The notes below the pieces were generated by a model that was not told where the DNA came from, did no database searches, and saw only the letters and a list, made by a program, of their open reading frames with translations. From a virus: a DNA stretch of 34,639 nucleotides. The number at the start of each line of letters is the position of its first letter. The first letter of the stretch is position 1. Shown here piece by piece: positions 7,265-15,387 of this stretch. The stretch spans positions 1 through 34,639 of the IMG/VR virus record IMGVR_UViG_3300015262_000023; one strand, written 5' to 3'. The translations under genes were made by a program, and so were the position numbers.

Positions 7265-8923
7265 TCAATACTTGATGCAGAAAAGAAGGGCCATGTTTCT
7301 AGGCCGGGTTTCGGATCCGCCAGCGGCGGCGACGGTCACGCCGTGGGTGTGCGCGCCGCCGGCGCCGATCCCAACGTTGTGCGCGTGGTTGCCGGCGGCA
7401 TCCATTCCGACGGTGTGCTGGTGATGCCCTGCCCAGGACGTTTCGTGTGCCCCGCCCGATTGCTGAACCGAGTTCATGCCGCCGGCGCCCTGACCGATAC
7501 CGGGCGAACTGGGCGCGGAGTGGTTGTGCGCGCCTTGGGCATCTGTCCATGCTCGGTGAGCGTGATTGCCCTGGGCGTCAGTCCAGGCGGAGTGGATGTG
7601 GTCGGCCACCGCTGCGGCCGAGGCGCCGTGCGTGTGGGAAAAAATCATCATGTCCTGAAAGGTGCCGAACACCCGTCCAGGATCAAGGCCACGGCCATCG
7701 TCCACCGCACGCGGGAACAGGCCGCGCAGATCCGGCAGGCCGAATGTCGTCGCACCGTCACCCTCGCCGAACACGATGCCGATGCGGGCAAAGAGCGCCG
7801 CGAAGGTCGTGCGAGACACCACGGCTCCGTTGCACTTGAGCCAACCCGGTGGCGCCGCGTTCATTGCGAAAGCGGAGACCATGCCGGCCATCGAATCGCC
7901 GACCTGTGTTTTCAGCTTGTTCAGCGCTGCAGTGGTGGCGAGGATCTCGCTGCTGTTGGTGTCCGGATCGTCACTTTTGGCGTTCGGCAGGTTGCCCAGC
8001 TTCACGTCTTCTTTTGTCGTTCCCCGTGCGCGCAGGTTGGCGTAGTCCCCGTCACGCGCTGCGAAGTGCTGGACGAGCGGCCCACCGATTGGCTCGGGCT
8101 GTCGTTCGTCCCAAAACGCCGTGGGGGACGTGTAATGGGCGATCGGCACACAGTAGTGGCGCACGCCCGCCGAGTCGGTGTAGTCGGCCTTTTCGCCGTA
8201 GACAATTTTCCACGTTGCCACCCGATCGTTTAACTGGCGTTCCAGGCAGACGTCGAGTGTGATTTTTCCAGCAGGGATAACACCGGTGAAGGCCCAAGGC
8301 TTTGACATGAACACCCGGATGCCTTCGATGTAGGCCGTACCGGTTCCCAACTGGAACCCGTTTTCGCTCTTTCCGAACGCCAGTGAGTTTCCGAAGAAAC
8401 AGGCGCGCCCGTAGATTTCACGATTGCTCAGGCGCTCGCGCTCATCGATGCCGGCCAGACGCACCGTAAAGTCGTGCTGCCAGGTGCTGGCATCGATCGT
8501 GACGCCGGTCAGCGCCTGGGCGCCGTCGAAGGCCACCAGAAAGTTGCGGGTGACGTTGTTGCCGATCTGCAGCGGCGGGATGTTCTTGCGCTTCTGCTGC
8601 AGCGGTACATAGGACACCGCGAACAGCAGGCCGTCTTCATCTTCAAGGCCGACCCAGTTGAAGTCCCAGTCGCCAATGTCGGAACCCAGCTGGGCGCTGT
8701 ACACGACCTGGTTGGGGTTCACGAAACCGGCGTTTTCCTTGGGAATCTCGTAGGTCTGAGCGATCTGCGCTGCTGGGGGCTTGCCAGCGGCACGATCCAC
8801 CGGTGCTTCGGTGTTCAGCCCGGGCACGTTGGCAAAGATAAATTTCGTGATGACCAGGGGCTTTTTCTGGCTTTGTTTCAGGGCGATCTGGCCTTCACCG
8901 GCCAACGTAATACTGGCGCTCAC
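7265..8923 (-). CDS. Tail fibre with collar domain and His-rich tip (552 aa)
   Basis: This is the receptor-binding tail fibre (gpH role). It starts at GTG 8923 with AGGAG six bases upstream. Residues 1-160 form the baseplate-attachment part (DUF3751-like, MSASITLAGEGQIALK). A phage tail-collar domain lies near 350-420 (APPGWLKCNGAVVSR, FGLPDLRGLFPRAVD). Residues about 424-544 hold repeated HxH units such as GNHAH, GAHNH, HHQH and GAHTH in near-repeats of DAQG/DAAG. Such HxH repeats bind iron in other phage fibres. It is followed by its chaperone gene. Confidence 0.88.
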   Translation of the reverse strand: MSASITLAGEGQIALKQSQKKPLVITKFIFANVPGLNTEAPVDRAAGKPPAAQIAQTYEIPKENAGFVNPNQVVYSAQLGSDIGDWDFNWVGLEDEDGLLFAVSYVPLQQKRKNIPPLQIGNNVTRNFLVAFDGAQALTGVTIDASTWQHDFTVRLAGIDERERLSNREIYGRACFFGNSLAFGKSENGFQLGTGTAYIEGIRVFMSKPWAFTGVIPAGKITLDVCLERQLNDRVATWKIVYGEKADYTDSAGVRHYCVPIAHYTSPTAFWDERQPEPIGGPLVQHFAARDGDYANLRARGTTKEDVKLGNLPNAKSDDPDTNSSEILATTAALNKLKTQVGDSMAGMVSAFAMNAAPPGWLKCNGAVVSRTTFAALFARIGIVFGEGDGATTFGLPDLRGLFPRAVDDGRGLDPGRVFGTFQDMMIFSHTHGASAAAVADHIHSAWTDAQGNHAHRAWTDAQGAHNHSAPSSPGIGQGAGGMNSVQQSGGAHETSWAGHHQHTVGMDAAGNHAHNVGIGAGGAHTHGVTVAAAGGSETRPRNMALLFCIKY

Positions 8924-8932
8924 AATGCGCTC

Positions 8933-9457
8933 CTACAGGCTGGCGACCAGCGTTTGCTGGTCGTCGTTGAAATCGATAAGGCCCACTTGAAGGCCCACGG
9001 GGGTGATGGTCACGAAGTCGTAGCGCCGGCACGTCCGACCGTATTGCTGGATCAGCACGCGCAGCAGTTCGGGATTGAGCGACAGCTGCGCGTTGCTGAA
9101 TTTCAGCAGCACCACGTCCCAATCGCGGTCGGGCTGGCGTTCCTCGATCTCGACATAGCCGACGCCCAGGCGCTCGAAAATGCGCTTCATGCCGGCGGTG
9201 CTGCCGGCGTCGACCGAGTTGATGAAGGCGAATTTCACCCGCAAGCGGAACAGCGATTCCGGCTCGCCAGTGAAGCGCGTCACGTCGCGCTGCCAGGCCC
9301 ACAGCTCAAGGATGCTCAGGTGGCAGGTGTCGGGATCGATCTGCGAGTAAGGCCAGCGCAGCCAGCCGGTGACGGTTTCCCACCAGGACTGTGCGGCAGT
9401 GGTCAGTTTCGACAGCTCGGTGCCGGCGAGCCAAAACGGCAACTTGAGCTTTATCAC
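8933..9457 (-). CDS. I: Baseplate/tail protein I (174 aa)
   Basis: It matches P2 gpI-type tail proteins, with an N-terminal LWAWQRDVT motif region and a helical GSTAGMKRIFERLG stretch followed by a beta C-terminus. The length is close to P2 gpI (176 aa). It starts at a GTG that overlaps the stop of gene J (GTGA). It sits in the baseplate wedge and connects J to the tail fibre encoded downstream. Confidence 0.85.
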   Translation of the reverse strand: MIKLKLPFWLAGTELSKLTTAAQSWWETVTGWLRWPYSQIDPDTCHLSILELWAWQRDVTRFTGEPESLFRLRVKFAFINSVDAGSTAGMKRIFERLGVGYVEIEERQPDRDWDVVLLKFSNAQLSLNPELLRVLIQQYGRTCRRYDFVTITPVGLQVGLIDFNDDQQTLVASL

Positions 9458-10626
9458 TTGATGTTCACCGTCAGGTTCTCCAGCCGGGGAATCGACAGGC
9501 CGTTGACCACGTCGACCATGGGTGTGAACTTCACCGCCTCGATACCAGGAAACTGCCGGTGTAATTCCTCACCCAAACGGCTGGTACTGAACCTTGATTG
9601 CGGATAGGTCAGGGTGGGCTGGTAGTCCCGGGGCGTGCTTTCGCGATACGCGGCCCGCACAAACAGTTCAACCTCTTGCTTGAGTTCGGCGATCTGCGCG
9701 GCGGTCTGGTTGGCGAACGGCCAGACGTTCACCACAAGGTTGGTCGGCGTTTCAGGCATGACCATGGCCAGCAAGTCGTCGCCGTGGCCGTGGTTTCCCT
9801 GGTCGCGGATATGCGCGTTGATTTGCTCCAGGTACGTCGCCGCCGGCACACCTGCATCAAACAGGATGTAGGCGTTAGCGCTGCCGGGGCCACGCGGGGC
9901 GCCGTGTTCGAAGTACACGCCGTCAGGGCGCACGCCGGGAAAGGCGGAAATCATGGCGCGATAGACCGCGTCGGTGTGCCACTGGTTGACCGCCGAAAAC
10001 TGGTTGCGCACGCGCAGGCGCAGCTGCTCGTTGGGTTCCGGATCTGCGCCTGGTGAATCCAGCCACCCATCTTTGTTGACCACCTGCACGATGCCAGGGA
10101 TCGGCGCCGGCAGGATCGCGTAATAACCCGGCGCCAAGTTAAAACCACTGCCGGCTTCGATCGCCTCGACAGGAACGTCCAGCTGCAGCTGGCCCTGCTG
10201 GAACGTCGCCGGCGCCGTCGTCACCAGTTTGTAGACGTTCCCGTTGATCGCGGCAGACTGCACCACGATGCCCTTTTCCAGCTCCAGCACACCGTCCGGA
10301 ATGGCCCGGGTAAACAGCAATTTGCCCTTCGCCTTGGTCGCGCCTTTGCGCTCGACGTTGACCGCCCATGCCAGCGTGTCCAGCCAGGCATCGACCGCCG
10401 TTTTCACGAAGAAATTGGGCAGCACGGTCAAGCACAGGAAGTCCAACAACCACAACACCGGCTTGGTGACTAGCGCGGTCATCACCCGCCAGAACGGCGA
10501 ATAACTACTGGTGTTGGCGACTTTCGCGCCCTGGGCTTCCACCTCTTTTTCCCAAGCAGCCTTCAAGCCTGCTTCGGTGGTCGGGATGCCAGTATCGGCA
10601 ATCACCTTTTTGAAATCGACGCTCAC
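9454..10626 (-). CDS. J: Baseplate wedge protein J (390 aa)
   Basis: This is a baseplate J family protein of the wedge. The true start is GTG 10626 (VSVDFKKVIADTG), overlapping the DUF2590 stop as GTGA; an upstream in-frame extension is shadow sequence. The hydrophobic N-terminal stretch (VLWLLDFLCLTVLPNF), the beta-rich middle (LELEKGIVVQSAAING) and the C-terminal domain (LGEELHRQFPGIEAVKF) fit the family. J and I together form the wedge around the hub. Confidence 0.9.
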   Translation of the reverse strand: MSVDFKKVIADTGIPTTEAGLKAAWEKEVEAQGAKVANTSSYSPFWRVMTALVTKPVLWLLDFLCLTVLPNFFVKTAVDAWLDTLAWAVNVERKGATKAKGKLLFTRAIPDGVLELEKGIVVQSAAINGNVYKLVTTAPATFQQGQLQLDVPVEAIEAGSGFNLAPGYYAILPAPIPGIVQVVNKDGWLDSPGADPEPNEQLRLRVRNQFSAVNQWHTDAVYRAMISAFPGVRPDGVYFEHGAPRGPGSANAYILFDAGVPAATYLEQINAHIRDQGNHGHGDDLLAMVMPETPTNLVVNVWPFANQTAAQIAELKQEVELFVRAAYRESTPRDYQPTLTYPQSRFSTSRLGEELHRQFPGIEAVKFTPMVDVVNGLSIPRLENLTVNIK

Positions 10627-10940
10627 AGACTTACCTCGATCGATCCGAATTTGATGGTTTTCGCGGTGACCAGGTACACGCCTGGCGCCTGCTCGGTGAT
10701 GCGCGCCGTACCCGGCACCAGACGCACGTCGTCTTCCACCAGCAGTTCCATCTGCTGGATGCAATCGCGTTGGCGCAGGCGGTCACGCTCGGCCACCAGC
10801 GTCACCAGCAGGCCGCTGTCGCGGATCATGTGGGCGATGTCCTGGGCGATGCAGGCGCGGTCATCAATCAGCCTGGGCTGGTTCGAAGGATCGAGCGCCA
10901 GGTTGTTGTCGGCGATCAGCAAATCCACGTATTCGCTCAT
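10623..10940 (-). CDS. DUF2590-like late protein (105 aa)
   Basis: This is a small protein (MSEYVDLLIADNNLALD) resembling the DUF2590 family found between tape measure and baseplate J in HP1-like phages, and possibly equivalent to the W/gp25-like baseplate wedge subunit. It overlaps the tape-measure stop by 4 bases and the J start by 4 bases, so all three are translationally coupled. The family name is recalled and not searched. Confidence 0.7.
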   Translation of the reverse strand: MSEYVDLLIADNNLALDPSNQPRLIDDRACIAQDIAHMIRDSGLLVTLVAERDRLRQRDCIQQMELLVEDDVRLVPGTARITEQAPGVYLVTAKTIKFGSIEVSL

Positions 10941-12922
10941 CCGCCCACCGCCATCGCGACCATGTTTTCCATCTCCAGCGGCGTCATCTGCTTGCCGGTG
11001 TGGATGTTCACGTTTTCCACATGCGTGCCCTTGTTCTGGCTGCTGTTGTTGTTCTGAATACTGGTCAGCAGGCCACCCGGCGGCACTGCAGACGGGCGTG
11101 CCGGCGACAGGCTGGGAATGGCCGCATTGATGGTCTGCTGGGCTTTCTGCGCGGTGTTGGCGGTATCGGAAGCGCTGGTGGCCGCGTCGACGCCTGGCAC
11201 TTCGGGCATACCGCCGAAACGTGCCTCGATGTTCACGCCCGGGATGCTGTTCAGCAGCTCGATCACGCCGTTTACGGCCTTGGTGAAAATACCGACGATG
11301 CTGTCCCACGCGGCCTTGGCCATGCCCGACCAGCCGCCCATGGAGTTGAACCAGTCGGACAGTTTCTGGAACGTTTCGGCAACGGCTTGGAACGCGGCGG
11401 TGTTCATCAGGGCCGTCGTCCATTCGTCCCAGTAATAGACCGCTGCAGCGATCGCGGCGACCAGGGCAACGATGCCGACCACGATCCACACCACCGGGTT
11501 GGCCAACAGCGCCGCGTTCACCAGCCAGATCGCGCCCTGCCACAGCAACATGGCGCCACGAATGACCGCCAGAACGGCGCTCAGCGTGTGAATCACCACG
11601 ACGTAAGCGAGGATCGCCAGTTTCTGCAGGATGAACATCGCGACCGTGCGCAGGCCCATGGCCTGGAACAGTTTCCAGACGGTAAGCATGCCCAGCCACG
11701 TCATCCGCGCGATGCCCACCACCATGGTCAAGGCTGACATGGCGGCGACGATGCCCATGATCGACAGCGCAGTGATGCCGACCACGCGGGTGATGTTGGG
11801 GAACAGCTGCGACCAGCGCACCAGCGTTTTGCCAATGTCGACCATCTTGGCCATGAACGGCGACAGCACCGGGATCAGCACCTGGCCGAACACCACGCGC
11901 ATGACTTCGACCAGAGACGCCCACTGCTGCCACGGATCGACCATGGCCCGCGCCATCTGCTCGGCGTTCTCCAATCCGCGCACCTTGCCCAGCTGCTCGA
12001 TGCCGTTGCGCAGCCGATCGGAATCCTTGGCCAGCGCGCCGATCACCTGGGCGCCTTCGCCGCCGAAGGCCTCCATCAGCTTGGCACCCGCCGACGCACT
12101 GGTCAGGTCACCGAACTTGCCTTGGAGCTTGTCCAGGATGGTCATCATCGGCAGCATTTTTCCTTGCTGGTCGGTGAACTTCATGCCCAGCTTTTCCGAG
12201 GCGGCGCCGATGTTTTCGAAAAACGCCTTGTAGCGTCCGCCGGCGTCGCCGCCTTCCATGGTGCTGCTGAGCGTGCCGATCACCGCCATCTGTTCAGCCA
12301 GGTCGACGCCGGACGTCGTCGCGATCGCCCCGGCTTCCTTGAAGGCGTCTTTCATGGCCGCGCCGCTGGTGCGGAACAGTTGCACCGCAAGCGCCGTTTG
12401 GCCGCCGAGCTTTTCCACCCACGCGCCCTTCCCCATCGCATCGGCTTGGGACTTCTGCAGGTTGTAGAGCGTGCCGACGTACTCGCCCATCGTTTCGGCG
12501 TCGGATTTGGTGGCCTTGGCCAACAGGTTGCTGGTGTTGGTAAACGTAGCCAGCTGGTTGCCGGCAAGCCCCTTGATAGCGCCCTCGATCAGGTACGCGG
12601 ACGCCACGAAGTCCTTGGCGTTCTCCCCGTAGTTCACGGCGAATTCCAGCGACTTGGCGTTGAGCGCCGACAGCGCGTCTTCAGCCACGCCCAGCGAGCG
12701 CACGTCGCCCAGGGCGCGATTGACTTCCAGCGCTGGTTCCATGGATTCGCGAATGGCGACCACGCCCGCCGTCAGCCCACCCAAGCCCAGGCCGATCGTC
12801 TTGATGTGCTTTTCGCTCTGGTCGGCAAGCTCGGAAAAGCCCATTTTCACCTTGCCCAGGGGCGCGGTGACCTTATCGGTCAGGCTCAGGATGAAAGCCA
12901 GGCTGGCGCTACGGTCTGCCAA
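10937..12922 (-). CDS. Tail tape measure protein (661 aa)
   Basis: This is the tape measure protein that sets tail length and fills the tail tube. N-terminal residues are largely helical (VTAPLGKVKMGFSELADQSEKH). A hydrophobic block near residues 370-500 holds several membrane-like helices (WLVNAALLANPVVWIVVGIV), as in other P2-group tape measures. The predicted start is TTG at 12922 with no strong ribosome binding site. It begins 6 bases after the frameshifted E' stop (12928), so its translation is probably coupled to the chaperone frameshift product. Confidence 0.9.
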   Translation of the reverse strand: MADRSASLAFILSLTDKVTAPLGKVKMGFSELADQSEKHIKTIGLGLGGLTAGVVAIRESMEPALEVNRALGDVRSLGVAEDALSALNAKSLEFAVNYGENAKDFVASAYLIEGAIKGLAGNQLATFTNTSNLLAKATKSDAETMGEYVGTLYNLQKSQADAMGKGAWVEKLGGQTALAVQLFRTSGAAMKDAFKEAGAIATTSGVDLAEQMAVIGTLSSTMEGGDAGGRYKAFFENIGAASEKLGMKFTDQQGKMLPMMTILDKLQGKFGDLTSASAGAKLMEAFGGEGAQVIGALAKDSDRLRNGIEQLGKVRGLENAEQMARAMVDPWQQWASLVEVMRVVFGQVLIPVLSPFMAKMVDIGKTLVRWSQLFPNITRVVGITALSIMGIVAAMSALTMVVGIARMTWLGMLTVWKLFQAMGLRTVAMFILQKLAILAYVVVIHTLSAVLAVIRGAMLLWQGAIWLVNAALLANPVVWIVVGIVALVAAIAAAVYYWDEWTTALMNTAAFQAVAETFQKLSDWFNSMGGWSGMAKAAWDSIVGIFTKAVNGVIELLNSIPGVNIEARFGGMPEVPGVDAATSASDTANTAQKAQQTINAAIPSLSPARPSAVPPGGLLTSIQNNNSSQNKGTHVENVNIHTGKQMTPLEMENMVAMAVGG

Positions 12923-12927
12923 TGTCG

Positions 12928-13382
12928 TTACCCGTTCAGCGCAAGGGCGATGCCGTTAGCCACGGCAAACTCCATGCGTCTCCAGTGTTCGTCCTCCAGC
13001 CACTTGGCCGTACCCATCGCCTCGGGCGTGGGTTCGGCACCAGGTAGCCAGCGGTTCGTCAGGGCCATCAACTGGCCCAGGCCGTTTTCGCTCAGGCGCT
13101 CAGCGTGCTCGAGCGCTTTTTTACGATCACCTCAACGTTGGGTGCGTATTCCTCCAGCAGCGCGCCGGCCAGCTGCATCACCATCACCGGGTTGGCCAGC
13201 AGCGGTTTCAGCGTGGCCTTTTCCTCTTGCTTGACGGTGTTCATCAGCAGGTTGTGGCCCGGGGCGACCTTGTTGGTTTGGGTCAGCGCGTTGAAGTATT
13301 TGGTCACGTCAGCCGGGGTCAAGCTGAAGGTGAATTCGTTTTCGCCGACTTCCAGGGTGATTTCTGCGTTTTGTTCGTTCAT
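12928..13382 (-). CDS. Tail chaperone E+E', -1 frameshift product (151 aa)
   Basis: A -1 slip at A AAA AAG (13122-13116) moves ribosomes from gene E into a second frame that stays open to a TAA at 12928. The shifted frame adds about 60 residues, including EHAERLSENGLGQLMAL and WLEDEHWRRMEFAVANG. The total (456 decoded bases) gives a whole number of codons. The arrangement is the same as P2 E/E+E' and lambda G/GT, directly before the tape measure. It has no start of its own and is easily missed. Confidence 0.85.
13092..13382 (-). CDS. Tail assembly chaperone E, 0-frame product (96 aa)
   Basis: This is the short form of the tail assembly chaperone. The start at 13382 (MNEQNAEITLEV) is preferred over a longer upstream frame. 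It holds a compact helical domain. Near the 3' end lies a perfect A AAA AAG slippery heptamer (minus strand, 13122-13116) in the right phase (GTA AAA AAG). Ribosomes that do not slip end at 13092. The chaperone coats the tape measure before tube assembly. Confidence 0.85.
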   Translation of the reverse strand: MNEQNAEITLEVGENEFTFSLTPADVTKYFNALTQTNKVAPGHNLLMNTVKQEEKATLKPLLANPVMVMQLAGALLEEYAPNVEVIVKKRSSTLSA

Positions 13383-13390
13383 TGGATGAC

Positions 13391-13894
13391 TCACTTGTTG
13401 AGGTTGGGTGAAGGGTTGGCCAGGGGCGCCGGCGATCGCCGGCAAACGCCCATGGCGTATTGCTGCAGTCCGACGATCATTTGCCGGCTTTGGGCGAGTT
13501 GATCTCGGAGGGTGAAATAATCCTGTCGAGCGTCTGCTGCGAGTTCGGAGCGTCCTGCATCAGCCACGCGGGCGGCGCCGGCGGTAGCGGACACAGATCC
13601 GGTGGCGGGACAGGTGGCGCTGACGTACAGCCGACCAGTGCCATCGCCAATAGCGCGGCGCAGGCGTTCGTTTTCAGTGCGTGCATCGGTCAATTCCTTG
13701 GTGTTTCGTTGGTCGATCGCGTCCCGCTCGGCGAGCATTTCGCCGCTGATGCGTGCCGCTTCGCGCAGGCCGCTGGCCTCCCATTTCGCGCTGTCGCGCT
13801 CGCGCCTGGCTTCGTCGCGCTGGCGTTCCAGTACGTCAAAACCGATCCAGGCAACCAGGCACAGCACGACCAGGAACAAGGCTTCGCGCAGCAT
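13391..13894 (-). CDS. Rz: Rz inner-membrane spanin (167 aa)
   Basis: This is the inner-membrane half of the two-part spanin that fuses the membranes at the end of lysis. The start at 13894 (MLREALFLVVLCLVAWIGF) overlaps the lysozyme stop (TGATG). Residues 4-18 are a membrane anchor, followed by a long charged coiled coil (ERQRDEARRERDSAKWEA onward). The C-terminus (PSPNLNK) follows a Cys-containing helical segment. The Rz1 gene is embedded in another frame. Confidence 0.88.
   Translation of the reverse strand: MLREALFLVVLCLVAWIGFDVLERQRDEARRERDSAKWEASGLREAARISGEMLAERDAIDQRNTKELTDARTENERLRRAIGDGTGRLYVSATCPATGSVSATAGAARVADAGRSELAADARQDYFTLRDQLAQSRQMIVGLQQYAMGVCRRSPAPLANPSPNLNK
13477..13686 (-). 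CDS. Rz1: Rz1 outer-membrane spanin lipoprotein, embedded in Rz (69 aa)
   Basis: This ORF lies wholly within Rz in a different frame. It has a lipoprotein signal (MHALKTNACAALLAMALVGC) with Cys20 as the lipid-modified residue, then a Pro-rich mature part (TSAPPVPPPDLCPLPPAPP). Those features define Rz1-type o-spanins, which pair with Rz across the periplasm. An embedded layout is known for lambda and P2-group phages. Confidence 0.85.
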   Translation of the reverse strand: MHALKTNACAALLAMALVGCTSAPPVPPPDLCPLPPAPPAWLMQDAPNSQQTLDRIISPSEINSPKAGK

Positions 13895-14427
13895 CAATAG
13901 CCCTCCGCACACAGCCGGGATTCGGCCAGCCGGCGGTTGTGCAGCCCCGGCACAAAGCGCTTCTGGCCCTTGGCGTCGGTCACAAAGGCCCATACCGGCG
14001 TCTTGCCGTCCGGCGCCCATGCCAGGGCTTTGCAGCCCTCAGCGATGCGACCGGCGTTGATGAGCGCGACCGCTCGACTGGCGCAGGTGCTGGTCACGCC
14101 GAAGTTGTGGCCGTGACTGGTGAGTGCGTCGAACGTGTTCTGGACCACGTTCGGGTTGGTGATGCACTCGGCCAGCTGCAGCTGCGTTTTGCGGATCACC
14201 AGTTGCTCCACCTCGGCGCACTTGGCGGGCGACCAGTAGTCGCCGACGACGACCGGGTACGGGCTGGTAAACCGGGTGATGCCTTTGCAAACCGTGGGCA
14301 GTCCGCCGGCGAGTTTGTCCGCGTAAACGGTGTTCTGGCCGTTGCCTTCCCAAGTGCCCAGGAAGATCACCAACGGGGCGCTGGCCAGCGCGATCAAACC
14401 GGCGGTGATACGTCCGCGCAGGCTCAT
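13894..14427 (-). CDS. SAR endolysin, GH24 lysozyme-like (177 aa)
   Basis: This is a muramidase-type endolysin that cuts the cell wall. The start at 14427 (MSLRGR) overlaps the upstream stop (ATGA). An uncleaved signal-anchor-like segment (residues 7-24, ITAGLIALASAPLVIFLG) lies before the catalytic Glu27 in TWEGNG. Asp37 and Thr45 (YADKLAGGLPT) complete the usual E-D-T triad of the P21/T4 lysozyme family. SAR endolysins reach the periplasm by Sec and are activated when the membrane is depolarised by the holin. It is placed between the putative holin and Rz. Confidence 0.9.
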   Translation of the reverse strand: MSLRGRITAGLIALASAPLVIFLGTWEGNGQNTVYADKLAGGLPTVCKGITRFTSPYPVVVGDYWSPAKCAEVEQLVIRKTQLQLAECITNPNVVQNTFDALTSHGHNFGVTSTCASRAVALINAGRIAEGCKALAWAPDGKTPVWAFVTDAKGQKRFVPGLHNRRLAESRLCAEGY

Positions 14428-14720
14428 GGGAACCACACGCGCAGCACTGCCGGCACCACCATCTGCAGCACGGCGCCGACCAGTGTCAGGATGGTCAGCA
14501 AACGCCCAACCTTGGAGCCAATCACGTTGACCGCCACAGTCAGCGCCTGCTGTCCTTTGTTCAGTTCCTTGAGCTGGCCAGTCATGTTTTCAAATTGCTG
14601 CTCAAGCTTGGTCACGCGGGTCGGCACGGTGTCGTGCCGATCTTCAAACTCGTTCATGCGGTGCTCGATCACGGCGATTTGCCGCTCCAGCGTTCCCAGA
14701 CGTGCGGTTTCAGTGGTCAT
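14424..14720 (-). CDS. Putative holin/XhlA-like membrane protein (98 aa)
   Basis: A charged coiled coil at residues 8-60 (ERQIAVIEHRMNEFEDRHD) is followed by a single hydrophobic C-terminal segment (LLTILTLVGAVLQMVVPAVL). This topology is like XhlA/hemolysin-type lysis proteins and some pinholins. It lies between the zinc-finger gene and the SAR endolysin, overlapping both, in the place of a holin. The holin role is inferred from position and topology. Confidence 0.65.
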   Translation of the reverse strand: MTTETARLGTLERQIAVIEHRMNEFEDRHDTVPTRVTKLEQQFENMTGQLKELNKGQQALTVAVNVIGSKVGRLLTILTLVGAVLQMVVPAVLRVWFP

Positions 14721-14929
14721 CGGCGGTTGCTCTTCTCAACGTCCGTTTGGCACGGGACACACCGGGTGATACCGCCATGCGCCTGGCGCGCAGGCGGAAT
14801 GGGTTTGTCGCAGTCCTGGCAATGGGTCAGGCTTGGCCCGACCGGCGCAGGCTTGCTCAGCTGGGCCTTGATCGCCTGGTCACGTTGGCGCTGCTCCAGC
14901 TCCTGGGCACGGTCGAACCAGTCCACCAT
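14717..14929 (-). CDS. TraR/DksA-type zinc-finger protein (70 aa)
   Basis: This is a small C4 zinc-finger protein. An N-terminal helix (MVDWFDRAQELEQRQRDQA) precedes CQDC...CVPC, the metal-binding pairs typical of TraR/DksA-like phage proteins. Such proteins can bind RNA polymerase in the secondary channel, but the small phage forms are not well characterised. It overlaps the tail tube stop and the holin start by a few bases. Confidence 0.85.
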   Translation of the reverse strand: MVDWFDRAQELEQRQRDQAIKAQLSKPAPVGPSLTHCQDCDKPIPPARQAHGGITRCVPCQTDVEKSNRR

Positions 14930-15381
14930 CAGCGCAGCCCCTCGATCTCGGTCGCAGCCAGGTACGGCACGCCGTTGATGTGGATGAAATCCGGGCTGGT
15001 CACGTCGAACGGCACCTTGTGTTTGGACTTCTCGCCGCCCTTCGGATCGATCGCCAGCAGGCTGGACAGCTTCACCTTGCAGCCGAAGGCTTCCACCCGC
15101 AGTTCCTCGTCTTCGCCGGCCTTGGCGAAGAACACCGCATCGAACGGTTTGAGGCCTCGGAAGCTGCCTGCCGAGCGCGCCGCGTCGATCAGCAGATTGA
15201 AGTTGGTAGTGTCCAGCTCGAATTCGCCGGCAGCGGCCACGTCACCGTCCACGGTGCCATCTGGCACGCCCCGGGTTTGGGCCACTGCAGAGTTGTCGGT
15301 GATATCCAAAGTGCAGCTTTCAACGTGCAGCGCGATATCGCCCAGGCTCACGTCAAAGTTCTTGCCGCCAATCTTCGCCAT
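14929..15381 (-). CDS. Tail tube protein, DUF2597-like (150 aa)
   Basis: This is a beta-rich protein (MAKIGGKNFDVSLGDIALH, ITDNSAVAQTRGVPDGTV) that fits the DUF2597 tail-tube proteins of HP1-like phages, in the place of P2 FII. It directly follows the sheath gene. It would stack as hexamers to form the inner tube through which DNA passes. The family name is recalled and not searched. Confidence 0.8.
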   Translation of the reverse strand: MAKIGGKNFDVSLGDIALHVESCTLDITDNSAVAQTRGVPDGTVDGDVAAAGEFELDTTNFNLLIDAARSAGSFRGLKPFDAVFFAKAGEDEELRVEAFGCKVKLSSLLAIDPKGGEKSKHKVPFDVTSPDFIHINGVPYLAATEIEGLR

Positions 15382-15387
15382 GGGGCG

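Noticed and set aside
6908-8233. 441-codon plus-strand open frame and others opposite the tail fibre
   Set aside because: Antisense to the collar and His-rich parts of the fibre; Arg/Pro-rich composition and no ribosome binding site.
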